A DNA stretch of 64,000 nucleotides from Symbioplanes lichenis (GTDB taxonomy: Bacteria > Actinomycetota > Actinomycetes > Mycobacteriales > Micromonosporaceae): assembly GCF_030709675.1 (NCBI RefSeq), contig NZ_JAUZQD010000009.1, positions 124,001-188,000 of the forward strand. The letters are read 5' to 3'. This document shows positions 1 to 8,398 of the stretch, piece after piece. How positions within the stretch are numbered: the first letter of the stretch is position 1; the number at the start of each line of letters is the position of its first letter. Under the pieces are notes generated by a model. It was not told the origin of the DNA. It did not search any database and saw nothing but the letters and a program-made list of their open reading frames with translations. A program made the position numbers and the translations under genes.

Positions 1-360
1 AGGGACTGCGGCGGCGGGGCGCTGGGGGGCGGGCTGGCCCGGCTGGGCCGGAGCAGCGGGCGGGGCCGAGGTGGGGAGGGGCGGGAAGGGGTCGTCGTCG
101 CCGGGGTGGTCGTCGGGGCCGGGGGCGGTGCGGCCGCTCTTGCTGAGGCGGGCCTCGCCGGGGGCGGCGCCCGGGCCGATGGCGCCGGCTTGCTGCTTGG
201 CGGTGCGGAGGTCGTCCAGCCAGCCGGTCTCCTCGCGGGGGAGCTCCTGGGGCTCGACCGGCTCCGGGCGCGCGCGGCCGAACAGACGGCGGCCGCGGCC
301 GGTCTGGTCCGGGCGCTGCTCGTCGTGGTCGTCGGGCCTGTCGGCACCGCGCCTGCTCAC
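1..360 (-). CDS. Hypothetical protein, N-terminal 120 residues (runs off window)
   Basis: An open minus-strand frame begins with GTG at 360 and stays open to the window edge, so the 3' end is missing. The GTG overlaps the rarA stop by four bases (GTGA), which indicates translational coupling and makes this the next gene of the rarA operon. The visible protein is hydrophilic and disordered: an Arg/Asp-rich start, a short ordered-looking stretch (ETGWLDDLRTAKQQ) near residues 48-61, then a Pro/Ala-rich region. No signal peptide or catalytic motif is visible and I do not recognise a family. Its reality rests on the overlap and on plausible codon composition. Confidence 0.6.
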   Translation of the reverse strand, partial: MSRRGADRPDDHDEQRPDQTGRGRRLFGRARPEPVEPQELPREETGWLDDLRTAKQQAGAIGPGAAPGEARLSKSGRTAPGPDDHPGDDDPFPPLPTSAPPAAPAQPGQPAPQRPAAAVP

Positions 361-1991
361 GGCTGGTCCTCCCCGGCGGCTGCGCCGCTGTCGTCGCCCG
401 GCGCCGCCTCGTCGGAGGTGGCGCCCTTCGTCGTGCTCCGGCCCGGCCCGCCGGAGCTGCCAGCCGACGAAGCTACTCCTTCCACCCCGCCGGCGTCTCG
501 CGAGGAGCCCGGACCCGCGGAAGCGGAGCCCCCGGAAGCCGAACCCGCGGAAGCCGAACCTCCGGAGGCCGAACCCCCGGAAGCCGAACCCCCGGCCCCA
601 CGCGAAGACGAACCCGCGGGAGCGGAACCCCCACGGACAATCTTGCGCAAGCGAGGCAAGCGCTCCGCGAGAGCACGCTCCGCCCCGTGCTCGGTCGGAC
701 GGTAGTACTCCGCGCCGGTCAGATCATCCGGCACGTACTGCTGCCTCACAACTCCCCTGGGGTCGTCGTGGGGATAGCGGTAGCCGCGCCCGTGGCCGAG
801 GCCCTTGCTGCCCTGGTAGTGCGCGTCGCGCAGGTGGGGCGGGACCGGGCCGCCGCGGCCGGCGCGGACGTCGGCCATCGCGGCGGACAGGGCGGTGGTG
901 GCGGAGTTGGACTTGGGTGCCGTGGCCAGGTGGATCACGGCCTGGGCGAGGTTGAGGCCGGCCTCGGGGAGTCCGACGTTCTGGACGGCCTGCGCGGCGG
1001 CCGAGGCCACGAGCAGCGCCTGCGGGTCGGCCATTCCGACGTCCTCGCTGGCGAAGATGACGATGCGGCGCGCGATGAAGCGAGGGTCCTCACCGGCGAC
1101 GAGCATGCGAGCCAGATAGTGCATGGCGGCGTCGGGGTCGGAGCCGCGCATGCTCTTGATGAAGGCGCTGACGATGTCGTAGTGGGCGTCGCCGTCGCGG
1201 TCGTAGCGGACCGCGGCCACGTCGACGGCCTTCTCGGCGGTGGAGAGATCGATCTCGGTCACGCCCTGGGCCTGCGCCGACCCCGCCGCCGCCTCGAGCG
1301 CCGTGAGCGCCTTGCGGACATCGCCGGCTGCCAGGCGTACGAGATGGTCCTCGGCCTCGGCTGTGAGGGTGACCGCGCCGCCCAGGCCGCGCTCGTCGAT
1401 GAGCGCGCGGCGCAGCAGGCCGCGGACGTCCTGCTCGTCGAGGGCGTGCAGGGTGAGCAGCACGCAGCGGGAGAGCAGGGGCGAGATGACCGAGAAGTAC
1501 GGGTTCTCGGTGGTCGCCGCGAGCAGCGTCACCGTGCGGTCCTCGACGGCGGCGAGCAGCGAATCCTGCTGGGTCTTGCTGAAGCGGTGCACCTCGTCGA
1601 TGAAGAGGACGGTCGGCGGGCCCCCGCGGCGCCGCTCGTTGCGGGCCGTGTCGATGACGGCGCGCACGTCCTTGACGCCGGCGGTCAGCGCGGACATCGC
1701 CACGAACGTGCGGTCGGTGGCCCCGGCGACGAGGTGCGCGATCGTGGTCTTGCCGGTGCCGGGCGGGCCCCACAGGATGACCGACATCGGGCTGCTGCCG
1801 GTGACCAGCTGCCGCAGCGGCGCGCCGGGGGCGAGCAGGTGCTGCTGGCCGACCAGCTCGTCGAGGCCGGCGGGGCGCATCCGGACGGGCAGCGGCGAGT
1901 CGACGGAATAGCGCGGGACCTCGGAGCCGGCGGACGGCGCGGGGGCCGGCGGCTCGGAGAGACCCAGCGTGAAAAGTCCGTCGGTTTCCAT
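357..1991 (-). CDS. rarA: Replication-associated recombination protein A (MgsA/RarA AAA+ ATPase)
   Basis: RarA is a clamp-loader-like AAA+ ATPase acting at stalled replication forks in the cytoplasm. The Walker A motif GPPGTGKT is at residues 75-82 and Walker B (VLFIDEVH) at about 128-135, followed by the family's tetramerisation region and the conserved PHLRDAHYQGSKGLGHG stretch. The core ends near residue 448. The remaining ~95 residues form a Gly/Ser/Ala low-complexity tail encoded partly by a 15-bp tandem repeat, which makes the protein longer (544 aa) than typical RarA (about 430-450). The start ATG at 1991 precedes a normal N-terminus. The gene lies upstream of, and overlaps, the partial gene at 1-360. 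Confidence 0.95.
   Translation of the reverse strand: METDGLFTLGLSEPPAPAPSAGSEVPRYSVDSPLPVRMRPAGLDELVGQQHLLAPGAPLRQLVTGSSPMSVILWGPPGTGKTTIAHLVAGATDRTFVAMSALTAGVKDVRAVIDTARNERRRGGPPTVLFIDEVHRFSKTQQDSLLAAVEDRTVTLLAATTENPYFSVISPLLSRCVLLTLHALDEQDVRGLLRRALIDERGLGGAVTLTAEAEDHLVRLAAGDVRKALTALEAAAGSAQAQGVTEIDLSTAEKAVDVAAVRYDRDGDAHYDIVSAFIKSMRGSDPDAAMHYLARMLVAGEDPRFIARRIVIFASEDVGMADPQALLVASAAAQAVQNVGLPEAGLNLAQAVIHLATAPKSNSATTALSAAMADVRAGRGGPVPPHLRDAHYQGSKGLGHGRGYRYPHDDPRGVVRQQYVPDDLTGAEYYRPTEHGAERALAERLPRLRKIVRGGSAPAGSSSRGAGGSASGGSASGGSASAGSASGGSASAGPGSSRDAGGVEGVASSAGSSGGPGRSTTKGATSDEAAPGDDSGAAAGEDQP
519..593. repeat. 15-bp tandem repeat, 5 copies, in the rarA 3' end
   Basis: Five consecutive 15-bp units close to GGAAGCCGAACCCCC run from 519 to 593. 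Read on the minus strand they encode the Gly-Gly-Ser-Ala-(Ser/Gly) pentapeptides of the RarA tail. The unit length is a multiple of three, so copy-number change would keep the frame. Confidence 0.9.
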
Positions 1992-2061
1992 CGTCAGAAA
2001 CAGTACCGGCCCGCCCTCCGGTGCCGGAAATGCACCGAAAGAGCGGGCCGGGGGACGATCG

Positions 2062-2277
2062 TCAGCCGCGACCCGGGCGCCGGCCGTAGAAGCGGCGGCC
2101 GCTGCCGCCGCCCGAGCCGGCCCGCGGGCCGCTGCCCACGCCGGCCAGGTAGAGCGACAGCAGCAGCAGTCCGAGCGACGCGAACGTCGGGAAGTTGAAG
2201 AGATCGCTGGTCTTCACGTCGAACAGGTCGAGCAGCAGGTAGATGCCGAAAACGACTGCCGCGGCGATCGCGAGCAT
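2062..2277 (-). CDS. Small membrane protein (71 aa)
   Basis: The protein has two hydrophobic segments (residues about 1-18 and 33-48) separated by a short polar loop (DLFDVKTSDLFNFP), then a Gly/Arg-rich C-terminus. The start was set at the ATG at 2277 because GGAGG sits five bases upstream; an in-frame ATG at 2289 overlaps the preceding MFS stop but lacks such a site. It lies between the MFS gene and rarA on the same strand. I do not know its function; similar small proteins of unknown role occur in actinomycetes. Confidence 0.65.
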   Translation of the reverse strand: MLAIAAAVVFGIYLLLDLFDVKTSDLFNFPTFASLGLLLLSLYLAGVGSGPRAGSGGGSGRRFYGRRPGRG

Positions 2278-2288
2278 GATGGCCTCCA

Positions 2289-3548
2289 TCAGGGGGGTGA
2301 GAGCACTGCGGTGCTGATACCCCCCTGAGGCTCGGCGGCAAACCGAGGACGCCTCGCGACCAGGTAGAGAGGAGCCGCCAGGGCCAGGACGACCGCTCCG
2401 ACGGCCAGCGCGGCCACGAGCGAGGCCCCGGAGGCGATCGCCGTGAGCACGATCATGCCCACCGAGCCGGCCGGCATGGCCACCATGGAGTTCAGCGAGA
2501 GCAGGCTCGCCCGGTAGGGTCCCTCGACCTGCCGGTGCAACAGTCCCATGTGTACGGGCGACGAGGCCCCGTGCACGGCGTAGCAGACCAGGAACGACGC
2601 GATGACCCCGACCGGCCCGGCGAAGAGAGCCATGCCCGCCACCGTGACGCCCTGGACGACACGCAACGTGAAGCCGGTCCACGGGGCCCCGATGCGGCGT
2701 ACGAGGAAGGGAATGAGCGCCGCCCCGGCCGCCGAGGCGAGCCACGCGACCGACCCGACCGGTCCCATGAGGGCGGACGCGCGGTCGGCATCGCCCAGCA
2801 CGTCGGCCAGCCGGACCGGGGTCAGGCTCTCGAAGGCGACCATCCCGAAGCCCCAGAACAGCTCGACCGCGATCAGCGCGACGATCACGCGGGAACGGCG
2901 GAGCAGGCCGAGCGCGCCGGCCACGGCCGCGGGCACACCGCGTACGGAAGCAAGCAGCGCGACCACCCCGCGGGCCGGGCGGTCCTCGGTGAGCAGCACC
3001 ACGACGGCGGCCAGGGCCACGAGCTGGCACAGCAGCGCGACGTAGACCGGCAAGGTCAGGCCGAGCGGGCCCCACGCGACGAGACCACCGGTGAGCAGCG
3101 CGCCCGCGCCGATGGCCACGCCGACCACCGTGCCGCTGTGCGCGAGGCCCGTCTCGAAGTCGGCCTCGGGGTCGGCGGCGAGGGCATGATCGACGTACCA
3201 GGCGTCGAGCGGCCCGCTGTCCAGCGCCCGATAGACGCCCTGCAGCACGAAGTAGAGGGTGAACATCGCCACGGTGTCGGCGAAGGTGAGCAGACTCAGC
3301 GCCGCGAGGTCTACCACGCCGGCGATGATCAGCACCGGACGGCGGCCGATGGCGTCGGAGAGTCCGCCGGTCGGCAGCTCCAGGAGGAGGACGATCAAGC
3401 CCTGCAACGCCGCCGCCGAACCCCACTGGGCCAGCGTGAGGCCGCGGTCGAGGGGCAGCAGCACGCCGACCGGGATCATCAGGCCGACGGGCAGCCAGCG
3501 CAGCCCGGTCAGGATCAGGAAGCGCCGGAGAGCCTGCCGGGCGGTCAT
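2289..3548 (-). CDS. MFS transporter
   Basis: A 419-residue polytopic membrane protein of the major facilitator superfamily. The N-terminal half contains the loop 2-3 signature as GGLSDAIGRRPVL, and about 12 hydrophobic segments are present. The start ATG at 3548 overlaps the stop of the ArsR-type regulator by four bases (ATGA), so the two are translationally coupled and the regulator probably controls this exporter. The substrate cannot be read from sequence; a drug or metabolite efflux role is an inference from the pairing. Confidence 0.88.
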   Translation of the reverse strand: MTARQALRRFLILTGLRWLPVGLMIPVGVLLPLDRGLTLAQWGSAAALQGLIVLLLELPTGGLSDAIGRRPVLIIAGVVDLAALSLLTFADTVAMFTLYFVLQGVYRALDSGPLDAWYVDHALAADPEADFETGLAHSGTVVGVAIGAGALLTGGLVAWGPLGLTLPVYVALLCQLVALAAVVVLLTEDRPARGVVALLASVRGVPAAVAGALGLLRRSRVIVALIAVELFWGFGMVAFESLTPVRLADVLGDADRASALMGPVGSVAWLASAAGAALIPFLVRRIGAPWTGFTLRVVQGVTVAGMALFAGPVGVIASFLVCYAVHGASSPVHMGLLHRQVEGPYRASLLSLNSMVAMPAGSVGMIVLTAIASGASLVAALAVGAVVLALAAPLYLVARRPRFAAEPQGGISTAVLSPP

Positions 3549-4102
3549 GACCCGTCCGCCTGACGCGGGAAGCCGTACACGTAGTAGTTGACCTTGCGAG
3601 CGTCCGCCGGGGGCGGCAGGGCGCGATAGCGTTCGATCACCGCGTCGACCTCCTCCGTGAGCGCCTCGAGCTGCTCGGCGCTGAGCTCGAGCCAGTAGTC
3701 GGAGAAGTTCGCGGCGGCCCGCCACTCCTTCGAGTCGTTGCCCTGGTTGCGGTGCCACGCCTCGGCCTGCTCGGTGAAGCGGCGCAGCCAGAAATTCTGC
3801 ATCCACTCGGCCGCGGCCCGCGCGTCCGGGTCGCCGGCGAAGTCGTCGCTCTGCCAGCTGCTGGACTCGTGCGCGGCGCGCCACCACCGCTCCCGGCCGC
3901 GCCCGGGCGTGGCGTCCTCCGCCACCAGGCCCACGTCGGCGAGCTGCCGCAGGTGGTAGCTGGTCGCGCCGGTGTTCGTGCCGAGCTGACCCGCGAGCTT
4001 GGTCGCCGTGGCCGGGCCGCCGAGCCGCAGCGCCCCGAGCAGCCGGGCGCGCAGCGGGTGGGCCAGCACCCGGATCTGCTTTCCGGAGAGATGCACTTCC
4101 AT
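3545..4102 (-). CDS. ArsR-family winged-helix transcriptional regulator
   Basis: A 185-residue protein with an N-terminal winged helix (residues about 5-75, with LAHPLRARLLGALRLGGPAT and the recognition region TGATSYHLRQLADVGLV), then a helical C-terminal domain rich in Trp. The start was placed at the ATG at 4102 because the next upstream ATG (4138) would put the inverted repeat at 4108-4137 inside the coding region. The gene overlaps the MFS gene downstream and is divergent from an acetyltransferase. It most likely represses its own operon through the palindrome. Confidence 0.85.
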   Translation of the reverse strand: MEVHLSGKQIRVLAHPLRARLLGALRLGGPATATKLAGQLGTNTGATSYHLRQLADVGLVAEDATPGRGRERWWRAAHESSSWQSDDFAGDPDARAAAEWMQNFWLRRFTEQAEAWHRNQGNDSKEWRAAANFSDYWLELSAEQLEALTEEVDAVIERYRALPPPADARKVNYYVYGFPRQADGS

Positions 4103-4107
4103 GGCTA

Positions 4108-4137
4108 TGCACAATACTTGTGCACAGATATTGTGCA
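4108..4137. promoter_or_regulatory. Perfect 9-bp inverted repeat, likely ArsR-type operator
   Basis: TGCACAATA at 4108-4116 is repeated in inverted form as TATTGTGCA at 4129-4137. The 12-bp centre itself holds the palindrome TGTGCACA (4119-4126). The element fills the gap between the divergent regulator (start 4102) and acetyltransferase (start 4141) and is clearly AT-richer than its surroundings. Location and symmetry fit an autoregulatory operator acting on both promoters. Confidence 0.75.
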
Positions 4138-4140
4138 ACC

Positions 4141-4608
4141 ATGATTGCCCGAGCCGCTGTCCCCGCCGATGCCGCCGAACTGATGCGCCTCCGGGCCGTC
4201 CTGCTGTCCTCGATGGGCGACGACGTCACCGACGGCCCGTGGCAGGCCGCCGGCGCTTCGCATCTGCGCGCCAAGCTGGGCGGGGACACGTTGGCCGCCT
4301 TCGTCGTGGACGCGCCCGGCGGCCCGGGGCTCGCGGCCTCCGTCGTGGGCGCGGTCGACGAGCGGCTGCCCGGCCCGCGCAACCCGTCGGGCCTGGTCGG
4401 GTATGTCTACAGCGTCGCCACGCACCCGGAACACCGCCGCCGCGGCTACTCGCGCGCCTGCATGGAGGGCTTGCTCCAGTGGTACGCGGCCCGGGGCGTG
4501 ACGAAGATCGACCTGCGCGCGTCGCCCGAGGGCCTGGGGCTCTACGAGTCGCTCGGCTTCCGTCGCACATCCGACCCCGCGATGAGGCTTGACCTCACGT
4601 CGAGGTGA
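4141..4608 (+). CDS. GNAT family N-acetyltransferase
   Basis: A 155-residue GCN5-related acetyltransferase. The acetyl-CoA loop is visible as VATHPEHRRRGYSRACMEGLL (motif A, residues about 90-110), followed by the strand-helix region LYESLGFRRTSDP of motif B. The start ATG at 4141 follows the inverted repeat directly, leaving little room for a ribosome-binding site, so a leaderless or very short-leader transcript is possible. The gene is divergent from the ArsR-MFS operon and may share its control. The substrate is unknown. Confidence 0.85.
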   Translation: MIARAAVPADAAELMRLRAVLLSSMGDDVTDGPWQAAGASHLRAKLGGDTLAAFVVDAPGGPGLAASVVGAVDERLPGPRNPSGLVGYVYSVATHPEHRRRGYSRACMEGLLQWYAARGVTKIDLRASPEGLGLYESLGFRRTSDPAMRLDLTSR

Positions 4609-4625
4609 GGTTGGACAGTCGGCGG

Positions 4626-5750
4626 ATGAGCTACGACGAAGTGCTTGTCTCCCTGCGCCGGACCGGTCCCGAGCGCAACGGCTGGCTGTCCAACCACGCC
4701 CCCATGGCCGCCGAGGCGCTGACCCGCCACGGCCGCGAAGATCTCGTGCCGCGCTGGGTCGACGGCTATCGCGACCTGCTGACGGACGCGCCCCGGGGCA
4801 TCGCCCCGATCGCGCGCGACGAGTGGCGCGACCCGCTCGGGGACCCGGTGCGGACCGGGGACTGGATCGCGTACTTCGACCGGGAGATCGGGGAAGCCCC
4901 CTGGCGCGACGTGCTCGCGACGTGGTGGCCCCGGCTGCTCCCGGGCATCGCCGCCGGCGCCACGCACGGGGTGATCCGGGTCGGACACGCTGTCCGCGCG
5001 CTGCTCGCCGAGGAGACCGCGCCCCGGGTGGCCGAGCTGGGTCAGGGGCTCGCCTACTGGGCCGCGCGCTGGCAGCCGCTCGCCCCGGCCGGCCACGGGC
5101 CCTACGGCCGCCGTGATCCGCGGGCGGCGCTGGATGCCGTACCGGCGATCGCGGACCAGCGCCTCGGCATCCGCAACCGGCTCGCCCAGCTCGCCGACCT
5201 CCCCGGCTGGCCCGCCACCGCCGGCGCGATCCCGGGCGACGGCCCGGTGCGGGACCGGCTGGCTGCCGTCGTCGCGGCCGCCGTCCGCCGCCACACCCTT
5301 TACGGGTACGGGGAGCCGGTCATGATGGTGCACGCGGCGACCGCGCCGGCGGCTGTGCTGCGTACGCTGCCCGCCCTGCCCGTGGCCCTGCACGCCCCGA
5401 GCCTCGCGGCGGCGTGGGCCGCCTGTGCCGCGGTGACGGCGGCCTATTCTCCCGCCGTGCCGGAGCCGCCCGGCGCCGCTTTTTCGCACGACGTTGCTTC
5501 ATCCCGCGACGCAGCGTTTTCGCACGACGTTGCTTTTTCCTCCGACGCGACTTTTTCGCACGACGTTGCTTTTTCTCCCGACGCGGCGTCCTTCTCCCAT
5601 GAAGCGGTCCTCGACGAGGCTGTCGCTTCGGGGGACGCGCACGCCATCAAGTTCGCCGACGCGGCCGTCGAAGCCTGGACCCGCGCCCCCGACCCCGCCC
5701 TGCTCACCGCCGCCCGCCACGCGACCGAACTGATCAGTCCGCGAGCTTGA
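4626..5750 (+). CDS. Questin oxidase-like (DUF4243-type) protein
   Basis: The 374-residue protein starts SYDEVLVSLRRTGPERNGWLSNHAPM, the usual beginning of the questin oxidase-like family, which includes fungal Baeyer-Villiger-type enzymes of polyketide metabolism and many bacterial members of unknown substrate. The start ATG at 4626 gives the family N-terminus; a GTG at 4605 overlapping the previous stop is an alternative. Residues about 286-321 are an inserted repeat of three 12-residue units (FSHDVA..), which is not expected in the family. The C-terminus overlaps the convergent GyrI-like gene by 17 bases. The bacterial function is unproven. Confidence 0.75.
   Translation: MSYDEVLVSLRRTGPERNGWLSNHAPMAAEALTRHGREDLVPRWVDGYRDLLTDAPRGIAPIARDEWRDPLGDPVRTGDWIAYFDREIGEAPWRDVLATWWPRLLPGIAAGATHGVIRVGHAVRALLAEETAPRVAELGQGLAYWAARWQPLAPAGHGPYGRRDPRAALDAVPAIADQRLGIRNRLAQLADLPGWPATAGAIPGDGPVRDRLAAVVAAAVRRHTLYGYGEPVMMVHAATAPAAVLRTLPALPVALHAPSLAAAWAACAAVTAAYSPAVPEPPGAAFSHDVASSRDAAFSHDVAFSSDATFSHDVAFSPDAASFSHEAVLDEAVASGDAHAIKFADAAVEAWTRAPDPALLTAARHATELISPRA
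5481..5588. repeat. 36-bp tandem repeat, 3 copies, inside the questin-like gene
   Basis: Three 36-bp units (5481-5516, 5517-5552, 5553-5588) each begin with TTTTCGCACGACGTTGCTT and encode a 12-residue repeat FSHDVA(S/F)S(R/S/P)DA(A/T). Base composition is lower in GC than the flanking coding sequence and T-ending codons are unusually frequent, which suggests a recently acquired or expanding insert. Confidence 0.92.
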
Positions 5751-6228
5751 ACAGCAGGACCGTCTCCCACTGATGCATGTCGGGCTGCTCGGCCGGATTC
5801 GTCATGAGCACCTCCAGCCGGGCCGTCCACACCTCCCCGGTCGGCGTCGGCGTCATGTCCCAGATCAGGTCGCGCTCCCGCGCCCAGTCCAGCAACCCGG
5901 CCGTCACCCCCACGAGCTCGTCGGGATGCCCGATGTGCGTGAGCGTCACGTACCGCCCGGCCGGCACCTCGTCCACGAACACCGGCTCCGCCACCTCGAT
6001 CGGCGCCGCCAGCGGAATCCCGGCCTCCACCACCAGCTCGGCCGCCATCTCGATGACCCGGTAGCGGAAGAAGGGAGCCCCGACGGGCGTCACACCCCGC
6101 TCCCCCAGCCACCCGAACATCCCGGGCAGATGATCCGCCACCCGGGCAAACTCGGTCATGACAATCGACTCCCGCCGCCCGGCATAAACCTGCGCGGGCC
6201 GCTCGACGATGGACGGCTCTCCCAGCAT
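5734..6228 (-). CDS. GyrI-like small-molecule-binding domain protein
   Basis: A 164-residue stand-alone effector-binding domain of the GyrI/SOUL-like type: two repeats of a strand-helix-strand unit with the typical phrases VGAPFFRYRVI, EVPAGRYVTLTHIGHPDEL and the C-terminal TARLEVLMTNPAEQPDMHQWETVLLFKL. Such domains bind hydrophobic compounds and occur alone or fused to AraC/MerR regulators. No DNA-binding domain is present here. The 3' end overlaps the convergent questin-like gene. The start at 6228 is the first ATG; a later ATG at 6159 is possible. Confidence 0.75.
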   Translation of the reverse strand: MLGEPSIVERPAQVYAGRRESIVMTEFARVADHLPGMFGWLGERGVTPVGAPFFRYRVIEMAAELVVEAGIPLAAPIEVAEPVFVDEVPAGRYVTLTHIGHPDELVGVTAGLLDWARERDLIWDMTPTPTGEVWTARLEVLMTNPAEQPDMHQWETVLLFKLAD

Positions 6229-6249
6229 GGCCTCAGTGTGCCTGAGCTT

Positions 6250-7502
6250 TCACTCCAGCGCCTGCGGCTCGGGAGCCGATTGCTGAGGAGCCCGCTGCTC
6301 AGGAGCCGCCACGGACCGCTCCGGACCGTCCTGCGAGGAGATCGCCGTCGACACCAGGCTCGGAGCGACCGCTTCGACCGGCGGCGCGGTCTCCTCGAGC
6401 GACCGCAACCGTGGCGGCGCGGGCATCCACGGCTTCAGATTCTGCAACACCTGCTCGTAGAAGTCGTCGACCGCGCCGAGCACGGAGTCGATGAACCCAC
6501 CCCGCCCGGCACCCCGCTTCGTCCCCGCGGCCGCGGACTGCGCGACGCGGAAGTTCTTCAGCTCCTTCGCCGGGTCACCGAGGATCGCCGCGGGTCTCTC
6601 GCGCACCACCTTGAGCAGCTCGGTGTGGCCGGCCCCGCGCGCGTGCAACGCGAACGCCTCCACCCGGCAGGTGTCGGGCGCGTTTCGCAGCTGCCGCACC
6701 AGCCAGTTGACCCGCGTCGTCGGCTTACCCTCCTTCGGCGCGTCGACGTCCACCTGACAAGTGACGCGTCCGGCGCGCAGATCGGCGGTGACGACAAGCG
6801 GTCCGACCGCACCGGGGATCCGGATGCCCGCGGCCATGGTGCCCGTAGTGACCAGCTGCGTTGCCAGAGCCTGCGTGCGGACCGCCGGCTCGGCCAGCTC
6901 CTTGCGGCTCAGGGCGGGAACCACCTCGGTGCCCAGCTGACGGCCGAGCTTCAGGCATGCGAAGCGGATCAGCGCGTCGAAGCGCCCGGCGATCTCCGCG
7001 GCCCCCGGTATTCCTTCTGCATCACCGCCTCGGTGAGGATCTCGCTCCACGGCAGGTGGTGGAGGGCGACCCTTCTGAGCTTCCGCTTGTCGACAGCCGT
7101 CGGGTGCTGGCCCGGCACGGGCGGGATCTGGTTGGAGATGGTGATGAGGGCGTCGAAGCCGTGATCACGAGCAACGTCGAGATAGCGCTCGAGCTGGTCG
7201 GTCTCCAGGTCGTTACCGCCGGTCTTGACCTCCACCAGCGCGGTCCACTGGCGCCGGCCGCGCGACACCCGGATCAGCCCGTCCGGGATGCACTGCTTGT
7301 CGCCGTGCGGGAACGGCACCTCGATGTAGGTCTGCAGTTGCCCGGCCGGCGCTCCGAAGCGCTGGGTGAGGGCGCGCCCGAACTCGCGCACCGAGCTCAT
7401 GACGGCAAGCAGCGCCGACGTGGCGCGTCGTTCCTGTTCGGCGGCCCCGTTGATTCCCGACGTGGGAATCAGGCGTGCGGCCAGCCAGGTCTCCTCGGAC
7501 AT
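6250..7502 (-). pseudogene. Broken nuclease-like gene (two frames, internal deletion suspected)
   Basis: The 5' frame (7502 to 6969) encodes 177 residues with a probable PD-(D/E)XK core: PDG at 73-75 and E91-V-K93 in ALVEVKTG. It reads to MQKEYRG and then into a short out-of-frame tail. The 3' frame (from about 7005 to the stop at 6250) resumes convincingly with AAEIAGRFDALIRFACLKLG and continues for ~250 residues through ALSRKELAEP, DVDAPKEGKPTTRVNWLVRQL and FIDSVLGAVDDFYEQVLQNL. From memory, intact actinomycete relatives carry both halves joined by a linker of about 50 residues that is missing here. The junction lies at a run of five C at 7002-7006. A damaged gene, programmed frameshift or assembly error are all possible. 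Confidence 0.6.
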
Positions 7503-7573
7503 CGATCCCCCTCATCACGATTGCTGACCCGCAACGTAACGAGCGGTGATCGCGGAAGGGAGGCGGGAAGAGG

Positions 7574-8398
7574 TCAGGAAAATCCGGACGTCCGGGCGAG
7601 GACTTCGGCGACCGGGCGGAGGCGGGTGGTCAGGAGGGTGGTGGCGCGGGTGCTGTCGAGGCGGAGGTCGGCGGGGCGGGGGCCGAGGCCGCTTTCGGCG
7701 ACGGTGCGGGTGGGGATGGCGGCGGGATCGAGGCCGTGGGCTCGGGCGACGGCGCGGCCCAGGTCGGCTCGGGAGATGTCGACGGGGCCGGCGATGTTGA
7801 GCAGGCCGGTGTGGTCGGTGGCGGAGAGTTCGAGGACGGCGGCGGCCAGGTCGGTGGCGTCGATCGGGCGGCGGATCTCGTCGGTGAGGAGGAAGCCCGG
7901 GCGGGTGCCGCGGGCCAGCTCCAGGGCCATGGTGACCTGCTTGCTGCGGGCGTCGCCGATGATCAGGGAGGTGCGGACCACGGCGGCGGCCGGGTCGATG
8001 GCGCGGACCGCGGTTTCGGCGGCGGCCTTGGCGGCACCGTACGCGTACACGGGCGAGGGCGGCTCGTCGTCCGCGTAGACAGCGGGGCGGCCGGCGTGGA
8101 CGGCGTCCGTGGAGATGTGGACGAGGCGGGCGCCGACGGCCGCCGACGCCAGGGCCACGTTCGCGGCGCCGTCGGCACAGGTGGACCAGTCGGACGCGCG
8201 GTAGGCGGTGTTGACGACCAGCTGGGGGCGTACCGCCGAAAGGAGCTGGACCACCGCCCGGCGGTCACGGACGTCCAGGGGTGACCATCCGCCTGCCGCC
8301 GTGGTGGCCGTGCCCACGACGTCGTGCCCGGCCGCCGACGCCAGGCGGGCCACCTCACCGCCGAGATGGCCGCTGGCGCCGACGACCAGAGTGATCAA
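7574..8398 (-). CDS. RmlD/dTDP-4-dehydrorhamnose reductase-like NAD(P)-dependent oxidoreductase
   Basis: A 274-residue extended short-chain dehydrogenase. The N-terminal Rossmann motif is VVGASGHLGGEVA, the nucleotide-sugar region includes VNTAYRASDWSTCADGAANV, the catalytic pair is in YGAAKAAAE, and RRPIDATDLAAAVLEL follows as in RmlD proteins. The start is TTG at 8398, whose last bases overlap the aspS stop (TTGA); no in-frame ATG or GTG precedes the Rossmann motif. It is the second gene of an aspS operon. No rhamnose pathway partners are nearby, so the substrate is not assigned. Confidence 0.82.
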   Translation of the reverse strand: MITLVVGASGHLGGEVARLASAAGHDVVGTATTAAGGWSPLDVRDRRAVVQLLSAVRPQLVVNTAYRASDWSTCADGAANVALASAAVGARLVHISTDAVHAGRPAVYADDEPPSPVYAYGAAKAAAETAVRAIDPAAAVVRTSLIIGDARSKQVTMALELARGTRPGFLLTDEIRRPIDATDLAAAVLELSATDHTGLLNIAGPVDISRADLGRAVARAHGLDPAAIPTRTVAESGLGPRPADLRLDSTRATTLLTTRLRPVAEVLARTSGFS

